Source of the DNA: Planctomycetaceae bacterium UBA969
Lineage (GTDB): Bacteria > Planctomycetota > Planctomycetia > Gemmatales > Gemmataceae
Direction of reading: 5' to 3'
DNA length: 14,298 nt
Assembly: GCA_002303765.1 (NCBI GenBank)
Contig: DBCB01000189.1
Coordinates: forward strand, 1 to 14,298
The notes beneath the pieces were generated by a model. That model was given only the letters and a program-made list of their open reading frames with translations. It searched no databases and was not told where the DNA came from. Below, in pieces: positions 1 through 5,980 of this stretch; the stretch's first letter is position 1, and every line of letters begins with the position of its first letter. The position numbers and the translations under genes are program-made.

Positions 1-63
1 TGATTGGGACTAAGTCGTAACAAGGTAACCGTAGGGGAACCTGCGGTTGGATCACCTCCTTTC
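1..63 (+). rRNA. rrs: 16S ribosomal RNA, 3' end (partial)
   Basis: The first bases contain the universally conserved end of bacterial 16S rRNA: the AAGTCGTAACAAGGTAACC segment (1492R primer site), the helix 45 sequence GTAGGGGAACCTGC, and the anti-Shine-Dalgarno tail GGATCACCTCCTTT. The gene enters from the left edge, so only about 63 bases are present, and the exact mature 3' end (about 62-65) cannot be fixed by eye. No 23S rRNA, 5S rRNA, tRNA-Ile or tRNA-Ala follows; an intrinsic terminator and a protein gene come next. An unlinked 16S gene is a known trait of many planctomycetes. Confidence 0.97.
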
Positions 64-74
64 TAAGGAGACCT

Positions 75-94
75 CTAATACTCTTTTGTATTAG
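75..94 (+). other. hairpin in the 16S trailer
   Basis: A perfect 7-bp inverted repeat, CTAATAC and GTATTAG around a TCTTTT loop, lies 12 bases past the mature 16S end. It would form in the precursor transcript between the mature end and the terminator, and could be a processing or stabilising element. No function is established; it may be chance in AT-rich sequence. Confidence 0.35.
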
Positions 95-153
95 TAATTT
101 TCCTATCATGAGACACATTATTTCGCTTTTTGGCAATCATCGGATTTAAAAGG

Positions 154-186
154 AACCCCGTTCTCCCTTGGGAGAGCGGGGTTTTT
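154..186 (+). terminator. intrinsic terminator of the 16S gene
   Basis: A 13-bp stem (154-166 with 171-183, one G-T wobble, GC-rich core CCCCG/CGGGG) closes a CTTG tetraloop and runs into a T tract. This is a textbook Rho-independent terminator. It shows that the transcript ends about 120 bases after the 16S gene without reaching a 23S gene. Confidence 0.88.
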
Positions 187-196
187 ATATTATACT
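168..196 (+). promoter_or_regulatory. candidate promoter overlapping the 16S terminator
   Basis: TTGGGA (168-173), a 17-base spacer and TATACT (191-196) resemble a sigma-70 type -35/-10 pair (4/6 and 5/6 matches). The -35 element lies in the loop and 3' arm of the terminator. Expected initiation at about 203-206 coincides with the ATG at 206, which would give an essentially leaderless mRNA. In line with this, there is no Shine-Dalgarno sequence in the 19 bases between the T tract and the ATG. Inferred from motifs only. Confidence 0.35.
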
Positions 197-205
197 ACTA
201 ACACT

Positions 206-424
206 ATGATTGAACCTGATTTCATTTCCATTCTCCGTTGCCCAATTAATCCCGCCAACCCTGTTGTCGAGGTTGAAAATGGTTTGCAATGCACTTCCTG
301 TAAAACTATCTTCCCCATTAATAACGGCATCCCTTGCTTTCTAGTCGATGAAGCTATTCTTCCTAATAATGTGAGAACGCTTAACGACCTTCCATGTCGT
401 AAACTTAAAAACAAAACTCCCTGA
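206..424 (+). CDS. Trm112/YcaR-like small zinc-ribbon protein
   Basis: A 72-residue protein resembling the UPF0434/Trm112 family (YcaR in E. coli). It has the family layout: an LRCP start motif, then a GLQCTSC second half-knuckle and the IFPINNGIPCFLVDEA block that corresponds to the usual YPIRDGIPxML..EA. Trm112 proteins are small activating partners of rRNA, tRNA and protein methyltransferases in archaea and eukaryotes; the bacterial role is poorly defined. Visible cysteines are C12, C29, C32 and C44. The usual second cysteine of the first CPxC knuckle is replaced by Asn15, so C44 may complete a metal site or the site may be lost. The lysine-rich tail after residue 58 is extra. The gene begins 20 bases after the 16S terminator with no ribosome-binding site, which suggests leaderless translation or read-through. 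Family assignment is fairly sure; function is not. Confidence 0.82.
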   Translation: MIEPDFISILRCPINPANPVVEVENGLQCTSCKTIFPINNGIPCFLVDEAILPNNVRTLNDLPCRKLKNKTP

Positions 425-543
425 TACTATTTTTTTTACATCAACGTAAGCATCATTCGGTACCATTTCCCGATGCAGCTATTTTATTGCTCTGCATTTG
501 TTTATTTATGATTTGAAGGTTTTAGTTTTGTTGGAATAAGTGC

Positions 544-1023
544 ATGACAAATATACTCCTTAACTTTAACCGTCTTTATCTTATTTCGGGTTTCGCTATT
601 GGTTTACTTTTAATTCGTTACCAAATCGCAAGCAATGGTAGGCGATAATGGTTTTTTCTATTTGATTGGTACTGGAACTTGTTTGTTTTGTTTGAATCGA
701 TTCCTTTTGCAAATTTCGTATATCCGAATCGCTCCAACGCTATTGTTTCCCTTTCTATTTAATGTTTTTGTGGGTTTACAGGCACTTCCATTTTTACTTT
801 TTCCTGATGGATCTAAAATTCGACCAATCGGTTGGGTGTTTATCACCGTTATCATTGTGTTTTTTTTAACTACGACGTTTGATTTTCCTGTTACAGCGGT
901 ATCGTTCGGAACCAAGTAAGTTTGCTTGGTTTATTGGGTTGTTGTTAGTTTTCTGCCCTATCCCAACAGCCATGGCTTCTTTTCATCTCATGGTTGCCAT
1001 TAAAGGTTTTGAATTGTTGTCTT
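544..1023 (+). pseudogene. decayed or frameshifted membrane-protein gene
   Basis: Three hydrophobic reading segments follow one another in three different frames. The first runs from ATG 544 (GGAATAAG upstream as a possible ribosome site) to a stop at 648 and encodes a hydrophobic helix (LYLISGFAIGLLLIRYQ). The second is open from 614 to 919 and contains several membrane segments and an ALPFLLFPDGSKIRPIGW motif. The third is open from 870 to 1023 and carries RYRSEPSKFAWFIGLLLVF and a further hydrophobic stretch. The LFPDG and RYR...P motifs recall the multi-helix N-terminal modules of some bacterial sensor kinases, but no kinase or other soluble domain follows. Best read as a remnant with at least two frameshifts, or a real gene with sequencing errors. 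The bases before it (425-543) hold only a T-run and a weak ATGCAG/CTGCAT inverted repeat (473-497). The bases after it up to 1122 show nothing coding. Confidence 0.35.
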
Positions 1024-1122
1024 GAACCGTGCATTAACATCAGAAAAATTTTGAGTTAAATGATGTTTTGAAGCAGACTTTAGCAATCGAAGGTTGAAAG
1101 GCAAATTTACCCCTACAAACCC

Positions 1123-1224
1123 AAAGTGCAAGCGAAGGATTCTTAGGTATTTCACATTCAAATCTTCCATAAATAAGATAAAATCATTAAATCATTTGGT
1201 TTTAAAAAGTTAAGAGAATAGAAG
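1123..1224 (+). repeat. duplicated leader, copy 1
   Basis: This stretch upstream of the first kinase shares blocks with the stretch upstream of the second: AAAGTGCAAG, then AATCTTC-TATAAATAAGATAA (one substitution), then TTTTAAAAAGT-AAGAGAATAGAAG directly before the ATG. Spacing between the -10-like element and the ATG is the same in both. The duplication that made the two kinase genes therefore included their promoter and 5' leader. Confidence 0.75.
1151..1179 (+). promoter_or_regulatory. candidate promoter of kinase 1
   Basis: TTCACA (5/6 to TTGACA), a 17-base spacer and TAAGAT (4/6 to TATAAT), 46 bases before the ATG. The same arrangement (TTTACC-17-TAAGAT) occurs at the same distance from the start of the second kinase, which supports but does not prove a promoter. 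Confidence 0.35.
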
Positions 1225-3411
1225 ATGCCGGTTGCCTTAGAAACATTCCTGTCGCATTTATCAAGTTCTAAAATCGTTCCCGAAGAAAAACTGAAGGTAG
1301 TGGTGAGTAAAAAAGCTAGCTTTGCAGATGGCGAAGCATTGGCTCGGGATATGATCAAATCTAGGTTGTTAACTAAATATCAAGCGGAACAAATATTGGG
1401 TGGCAGGGGTAAAAGCCTGACCATGGGCAAGTATCAGATATTAGAAAAGATCGGTGCTGGTGGCATGGGGCAGGTTTATAAGGCTTTTCATTGCAGTACC
1501 GAAAGAATAGTTGCAATTAAGGTGATTCTTGGGAAAGGTAGAATCGGTCCAGAGGTTGTTAAGAGGTTTGAACGAGAAGTAAAAGCAGCAGCGAAGTTGG
1601 TGCATGCGAATATTATCACGGTATTTGATGCAGACCAAGCCGATGACAGGATTTTTATGGTGATGGAGTATATCAAGGGGGATGATCTTGGAGAACTTCT
1701 TCGAAAGAAAAGAGAATTGAGTGTAAGCGAAGTAGTTGATTATATGTTACAGGCTGCCAGGGGGTTGAAGTATGCGCATGATCAAGGGGTAATTCATCGG
1801 GATATCAAGCCTGGTAATATCTTGGTTGATTTGATTGGGAATGTGAAAATAGTGGATATGGGTTTGGCGAAATTGGAAAGCAAAGGAGATGATGAATCTA
1901 TTTCTATGCTAACTGCATCTGCCTCGATCATGGGTACGGTAGATTTCATGTCGCCTGAGCAGGGTTTTTCAACTAAAAATGTTGATGCGCGGGCTGATAT
2001 TTATAGCTTGGGTGCAACATTGTTTTTTCTTCTAACGCAAAAAGTGATGTTTCCGGGTGAAAGTGCATTTGAAAAGCTGTTGGCGCATAGGGAATCTCCT
2101 ATTCCATCACTTAGAAATTTTAGATCAGGTATAACCCCCGATCTTGAAATTGCGTTTACCAAAATGGTCGCTAAGAAAGTGGAAGATCGTTATGCAAGTA
2201 TGGCGGAAGTAATATCGGCTTTATCAAGAACAGAAGTGGAAGGGATAGTAAATCCAATTGGAGCAGAAGATTTAGCGACAACGCATTTTAAACGGGGCAG
2301 TTATCCGGAAACAATAGATGTTGAAACAGTACTTACGAATAATGGCAAGGAAGGAAATAAAGAAACAGATAAGCATATTGGTGGAAAAACCCTTGCACAT
2401 ATAAGCGGCATTCTGCAAAAAACTTACACTCCTAAAGTATTAGCGGCTACAGCAATAATTGTTTTGGTGTTATTAGCTTTAATGTTGTTGATGAAGCCGG
2501 GTGCAAATGTAAAGGAAGAAGTTAAGGCACAATTAGCAGGGTTAGAAAAGGCAAAGAAGACGGAGATGGCTAAGTTCAAGTTGGAAGGAGATGCAAAGGC
2601 GAAGCAGATGGAGAAGGAGAAATTAAAGCAGGAAGAAGAAGCGAAGTTGAAGCAGATGGAGAAGGAGAAATTAAAGCAGGAAGAAGAAGCGAAGTTGAAG
2701 CAGATGGAGAGGGAGAAATTAAAGCAGGAAGAAGAAGCAAAGTTAGCGTCGATTGAAAAAAATTTAGTATTAATTCCAGCGGGGAAGTTCAAGATGGGTT
2801 CCACCACCTCTGAAAACAGCCGTTTTAACGAAACTCAGCATGAAGTTACACTTACGAAGTCATTTTACTTGAGTAAGTATGAAGTAACGCAGGAGCAATA
2901 TGAAGTGGTGATGGGGATGAACCTAAGTAGAAGTAAAGGAGCCAAATTGCCAGTTACGATGGTCTCGTGGGAAGATTGTCAGGAGTTTATTAAGAAGCTG
3001 AATGTGAACACAAATGGTGGTTATAGGCTTCCAACAGAGGCGGAATGGGAATATGCATGCAGGGCGGGAACAACGACACCTTATTCTTTTGGTTTTAAAA
3101 TGACGCCTAAGGATGCAAACTATGATGGTTCAAAGGTAGGTAAACCAGTAATAGTAGGAAGTTACAAGGCGAATGGGTTTGGCCTTTACGATATGCATGG
3201 GAATGTATGGGAGTGGTGTGAAGATTGGTATGCTGCTTACCCAAAGGGAGCGGTAACTGATCCGAAGGGGCCATTGGCAGGAGAACACCGTGTGATGCGT
3301 GGCGGGTCTTTCGTTTACGATGTATCGTTAGCTCGTTCTTTCAACCGGGGCGTCCTTACCCCGACCACTCGATTCAACTCCTACGGGTTCCGCTTAGCTA
3401 GGACAAAATAA
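1225..3411 (+). CDS. membrane Ser/Thr kinase with C-terminal FGE/C-lectin-like domain (copy 1)
   Basis: A 728-residue receptor-type kinase. Residues 1-66 form a small helical module ending KYQAEQILGGRG, usual in planctomycete kinases. The kinase domain (about 70-335) has the glycine loop GAGGMG (77-82), K99, E118, HRDIKPGN (191-198) and SPE (243-245). The Mg-binding DFG is DMG (211-213), a tolerated variant, so it is probably active. One membrane helix spans about 405-423, placing the kinase in the cytoplasm. Residues 430-512 are an E/K-rich helical stalk. Residues 513-728 are an FGE-sulfatase (SUMF1-like) domain with RLPTEAEWEYACRAG and GLYDMHGNVWEWCEDW. The two catalytic cysteines of true formylglycine-generating enzymes, expected just after RGGS, are absent, so it is probably a ligand-binding fold. 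The last 40 codons differ in codon use and are treated separately. The start is supported by an identical start and leader in the paralogue at 3620; the ribosome site (AGAGAATAGAAG) is weak. Confidence 0.93.
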   Translation: MPVALETFLSHLSSSKIVPEEKLKVVVSKKASFADGEALARDMIKSRLLTKYQAEQILGGRGKSLTMGKYQILEKIGAGGMGQVYKAFHCSTERIVAIKVILGKGRIGPEVVKRFEREVKAAAKLVHANIITVFDADQADDRIFMVMEYIKGDDLGELLRKKRELSVSEVVDYMLQAARGLKYAHDQGVIHRDIKPGNILVDLIGNVKIVDMGLAKLESKGDDESISMLTASASIMGTVDFMSPEQGFSTKNVDARADIYSLGATLFFLLTQKVMFPGESAFEKLLAHRESPIPSLRNFRSGITPDLEIAFTKMVAKKVEDRYASMAEVISALSRTEVEGIVNPIGAEDLATTHFKRGSYPETIDVETVLTNNGKEGNKETDKHIGGKTLAHISGILQKTYTPKVLAATAIIVLVLLALMLLMKPGANVKEEVKAQLAGLEKAKKTEMAKFKLEGDAKAKQMEKEKLKQEEEAKLKQMEKEKLKQEEEAKLKQMEREKLKQEEEAKLASIEKNLVLIPAGKFKMGSTTSENSRFNETQHEVTLTKSFYLSKYEVTQEQYEVVMGMNLSRSKGAKLPVTMVSWEDCQEFIKKLNVNTNGGYRLPTEAEWEYACRAGTTTPYSFGFKMTPKDANYDGSKVGKPVIVGSYKANGFGLYDMHGNVWEWCEDWYAAYPKGAVTDPKGPLAGEHRVMRGGSFVYDVSLARSFNRGVLTPTTRFNSYGFRLARTK
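2593..2736 (+). repeat. three 48-bp in-frame repeats encoding the stalk
   Basis: Three consecutive 48-bp units encode the 16-residue motif A-K-x-K-Q-M-E-(K/R)-E-K-L-K-Q-E-E-E (residues 457-504). The units are nearly identical at the DNA level, so the array is probably recent and prone to slippage. A 16-residue period with alternating E and K at i/i+4 fits a charged single alpha-helix or an irregular coiled coil, that is, a rigid spacer between the membrane helix and the FGE-like domain. Confidence 0.85.
3307..3384 (+). other. hypervariable segment of kinase 1 (candidate DGR variable region)
   Basis: Codons 695-720 lie between the conserved RGG and GFRLARTK anchors. Against the paralogue, 19 of these 26 residues differ, while the anchor residues (F, R, S, R, P, R, F) stay. 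In the 40 codons from R689 to the end, 15 end in C, against 4 of the 39 codons just before; Phe changes from TTT to TTC. The pattern of anchors with variable NNC/NNT codons resembles variable regions of FGE-type target proteins of diversity-generating retroelements. No template repeat or reverse transcriptase is visible here, so the assignment is an inference. Confidence 0.45.
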
Positions 3412-3453
3412 TTACCAATTGCTACTTTGGTATTAGAAAGCCTTCAAGAAGTC

Positions 3454-3475
3454 TTTTTTGCGCAGGCGCATAAAA
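3454..3475 (+). other. hairpin 42 bases after the stop of kinase 1
   Basis: TTTTTTGCG (3454-3462) and CGCATAAAA (3467-3475) pair over 9 positions with one mismatch, around a CAGG tetraloop. There is no T tract after the stem, so it is not a normal plus-strand terminator. An equivalent hairpin follows the second kinase at nearly the same offset. A second small inverted repeat, TACCAA/TTGGTA with an 8-base loop (3413-3432), lies directly after the stop codon. Confidence 0.5.
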
Positions 3476-3496
3476 ACTTGCAATTCCTATCAGCTT

Positions 3497-3619
3497 AAAG
3501 TGCAAGTGAAAGACTCTTTGTTTTTTGTTTAATAACATCAGATTTTTTACCTTAAAATCTTCTATAAATAAGATAATATAAGTGCATCCATTAGTTTTAA
3601 AAAGTGAAGAGAATAGAAG
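3497..3619 (+). repeat. duplicated leader, copy 2
   Basis: This is the counterpart of the stretch before the first kinase. It shares AAAGTGCAAG at its start, the AATCTTCTATAAATAAGATAA block and the TTTTAAAAAGTGAAGAGAATAGAAG block that abuts the ATG. The copies differ mainly by a roughly 20-base length difference between the first and second blocks. Confidence 0.75.
3546..3574 (+). promoter_or_regulatory. candidate promoter of kinase 2
   Basis: TTTACC, a 17-base spacer and TAAGAT, 46 bases before the ATG, as in the first copy. An alternative -10 is GATAAT at 3572-3577. No terminator with a T tract separates the two kinase genes, so read-through from the first is also possible. Confidence 0.33.
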
Positions 3620-5941
3620 ATGCCGGTCGCCTTGGAAACATTTCTGTCGCAGTTGTCAAGTTCTGGAATCGTTCCCGAAGATAAACTGAAGGTGGTAGTA
3701 AATAAAAAAGCCAGCTTTGCAGATGGCGAAGCATTGGCTCGGGATATGATCAAATCTAGGTTGTTAACCAAATTTCAAGCAGAACAAATATTGGGTGGCA
3801 GAGGTAAAAACCTGACCATGGGTAAGTATCAGATATTAGAAAAGATAGGTGCTGGTGGCATGGGGCAGGTTTATAAGGCGTTTCATTCCGGAACAGAAAG
3901 AATAGTTGCAATTAAGGTGATTCTCGGTAAAGGAAAAATAGAACCTGAGGTTGTTAAGCGGTTTGAACGAGAAGTAAAAGCAGCAGCGAAGTTAGTGCAT
4001 TCGAATATTATCACGGTATTTGATGCAGATCAAGCTGATGGCAGAATTTTTATGGTGATGGAGTATATCAAGGGGGATGATCTTGGGGAACTTCTTCGAA
4101 AGAAAGGTCAATTAAGTTTCAGCGAAGTGGTTGATTATATATTGCAAGCGGCCAAGGGGTTGAAATATGCGCATGATCAAGGGGTAATTCATCGGGATAT
4201 CAAGCCTGGTAATATCTTGGTTGATTCGAGAGGGAATGTAAAAATAGTAGATATGGGATTGGCGAAATTGGAAAGCAAAGGAGATGAAGGTTCTATTTCC
4301 ATGTTAACCGCATCTGCATCGGTCATGGGTACGGTAGATTTCATGTCGCCTGAGCAAGGGTTTTCATCTAAAAATGTAGATGCCCGGACTGATATTTATA
4401 GCTTGGGCGCAACATTATTTTTTCTTTTAACGCGAAAAGTGATGTTTCAGGGGGATAATGCATTTGAAAAACTGTTGGCCCATAGGGAAGCCCCTATTCC
4501 ATCTCTTAGCAATTCCAGAGTTGGTATTTCTCCAGATCTTGAAATTATATTTAATAAAATGGTAGCAAAGAAAGTAGAAGATCGCTACTCAAGTATGGCA
4601 GAGGTTATTTCTGCGTTTTTAAAATTAGAAATGGGAATTGCGGAAAATATAGTTGGATTCGAAGATTTAGTGACAACGCATTTTGAACGGGGAAGTTACC
4701 CGGAAACCATGGATATAGAAACATTAAATACGAATATGGGAAAGGACTTAAATAAAGAAACAGACAAGCACGTTGGTGGAAATACTGTTGGTTATCATAG
4801 TGGTTTTTCACTAAAAACCTTCAGTTCCTTGGCAATAGCGGTTACTGGAATCATCGTTTTGGTATTATTATTTTTGATTTTTTCTATGGACCCGGGTTCT
4901 AATGTAAAAGAAGAGGTAAAGGCGCAATTAGCTGAACTGGTGAAGTTGAAACAGGAAGCGGAAGCAATAGTGAAGCGGGGTGAGATGGCGAAGGCAAAGC
5001 TGGAAGAGGAAATGAAGGCGAAGCAGGAAGATGAAGCTAAGGCAAAGAAGGAACAGGAGATGAAGGCGAAGGAGGAAGAGATATTGGTACTGAAGCAGGA
5101 AGAGGAAGCAAAGGCGAAACAAATGGAGTTAGGAAAACTAAAGCAGGAAGAGGAAGCAAAGGCGAAGCAGATAGATTTAGTGAAGATGGAGTTATTAAAG
5201 TTGAAACTGGAAGAAGAAGCGAAGGCGAAGCAGGTAGAATTGTTGAAGTTGAAGCAGGAAGAAGAAATCAAAACTAAGTTTGTTGCTATAGAAAGAGAGA
5301 TGGTATTAATCCCAGATGGAACTTTTAAGATGGGATCACCTGTATCTGAAAAGGGTCGCCATCCTAGCGAACTTCAGCATGAAGTAACAATATCAAAGGC
5401 TTTTTATATGGGAAAATATGAGGTCACGCAGGAGCAGTGGCAATCATTGATGGGGAATAACCCGAGTCAGGTAAAAGGAGCCAAGTTACCAGTAACGGAT
5501 GTATCGTGGGAAGAATGTCAGGAGTTTATCAGGGAGTTAAATGAAAAGACGAAAGGAGGTTACCGTCTTCCTACTGAAGCAGAGTGGGAATATGCATGTA
5601 GGGCGGGAACAACGAAGGCGTATTCGTTTGGGAATAATATAACCAAAAGTGATGCAAATATTGCGGGATCAAATAAAAAGGTGGTAGGTAGTTACAAGCC
5701 GAATGCGTTTGGACTATATGATATGCATGGAAATGTATGCGAATGGTGTGAAGATTGGATTGGCGTATACTCAGTTGGTGCGGTAACGAATCCGAAGGGG
5801 CCGGGAACAGGCACCTACCGTGTGTTGCGGGGCGGGGATTTCTCTGACCTTGGGTTACCAGTCCGTTCTTCCTACCGTTCTTACCAATCTCCCAACATTC
5901 GGTTCGGCAACGTTGGGTTCCGCTTGGCCAGGACCAAATAA
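3620..5941 (+). CDS. membrane Ser/Thr kinase with C-terminal FGE/C-lectin-like domain (copy 2)
   Basis: A 773-residue tandem paralogue of the preceding kinase with the same domain order. The first 60 residues differ at only five positions. Kinase signatures are GAGGMG (77-82), K99, E118, HRDIKPGN (191-198), DMG (211-213) and SPE (243-245). The membrane helix is at about 403-422. The stalk (about 430-558) is about 47 residues longer than in copy 1 and consists of irregular K/E-rich repeats such as KLKQEEEAKAKQ. The FGE-like domain (about 560-773) has RLPTEAEWEYACRAG and GLYDMHGNVCEWCEDW. As in copy 1, no catalytic cysteine pair follows RGG, so sulfatase activation is unlikely. N-terminal and kinase parts are the best conserved, the region 330-400 and the stalk diverge, and the last segment is hypervariable. 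Expected role: cytoplasmic phosphorylation in response to an extracytoplasmic ligand; the ligand and the substrates are unknown. Confidence 0.93.
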   Translation: MPVALETFLSQLSSSGIVPEDKLKVVVNKKASFADGEALARDMIKSRLLTKFQAEQILGGRGKNLTMGKYQILEKIGAGGMGQVYKAFHSGTERIVAIKVILGKGKIEPEVVKRFEREVKAAAKLVHSNIITVFDADQADGRIFMVMEYIKGDDLGELLRKKGQLSFSEVVDYILQAAKGLKYAHDQGVIHRDIKPGNILVDSRGNVKIVDMGLAKLESKGDEGSISMLTASASVMGTVDFMSPEQGFSSKNVDARTDIYSLGATLFFLLTRKVMFQGDNAFEKLLAHREAPIPSLSNSRVGISPDLEIIFNKMVAKKVEDRYSSMAEVISAFLKLEMGIAENIVGFEDLVTTHFERGSYPETMDIETLNTNMGKDLNKETDKHVGGNTVGYHSGFSLKTFSSLAIAVTGIIVLVLLFLIFSMDPGSNVKEEVKAQLAELVKLKQEAEAIVKRGEMAKAKLEEEMKAKQEDEAKAKKEQEMKAKEEEILVLKQEEEAKAKQMELGKLKQEEEAKAKQIDLVKMELLKLKLEEEAKAKQVELLKLKQEEEIKTKFVAIEREMVLIPDGTFKMGSPVSEKGRHPSELQHEVTISKAFYMGKYEVTQEQWQSLMGNNPSQVKGAKLPVTDVSWEECQEFIRELNEKTKGGYRLPTEAEWEYACRAGTTKAYSFGNNITKSDANIAGSNKKVVGSYKPNAFGLYDMHGNVCEWCEDWIGVYSVGAVTNPKGPGTGTYRVLRGGDFSDLGLPVRSSYRSYQSPNIRFGNVGFRLARTK
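5837..5914 (+). other. hypervariable segment of kinase 2 (candidate DGR variable region)
   Basis: Codons 740-765, between RVLRGG and GFRLARTK. In the 40 codons from R734 to the end, 16 end in C, against 6 of the 39 before. The following GGGTTCCGCTT is identical in both kinases and could serve as an initiation-of-mutagenic-homology-like anchor. Synonymous differences in anchor codons (CGT/CGG, CCG/CCC, TTA/TTG, GCT/GCC) argue against recent copying of both segments from one single template. Confidence 0.45.
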
Positions 5942-5980
5942 TTTACTGCTTAGCCCTTTTGTTGTTTGCTGCTTTAGTCC

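Noticed and set aside
1036..1067. AACATCA/TGATGTT inverted repeat before kinase 1
   Set aside because: The stem is only 7 bp with an 18-base loop in AT-rich DNA, so it is easily explained by chance.
2593..2736. Direct repeats as a possible CRISPR array
   Set aside because: The units are contiguous without spacers and lie in frame inside a coding region.
2424..2807. Long minus-strand open frame opposite the stalk of kinase 1
   Set aside because: It is the antisense shadow of the K/E-rich repeats (it reads as repeated FASSSCFNFS). It has no ribosome site, and the plus-strand gene is clear.
2766..3411. Annotation of the kinase C-terminus as an active formylglycine-generating enzyme
   Set aside because: The catalytic cysteines expected after RGGS are missing and no sulfatase gene is nearby.
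4795..5271. 158-residue minus-strand open frame opposite the stalk of kinase 2
   Set aside because: The same artefact of GAA/AAG-rich repeats, with Phe/Ser low-complexity translation and no start signals.
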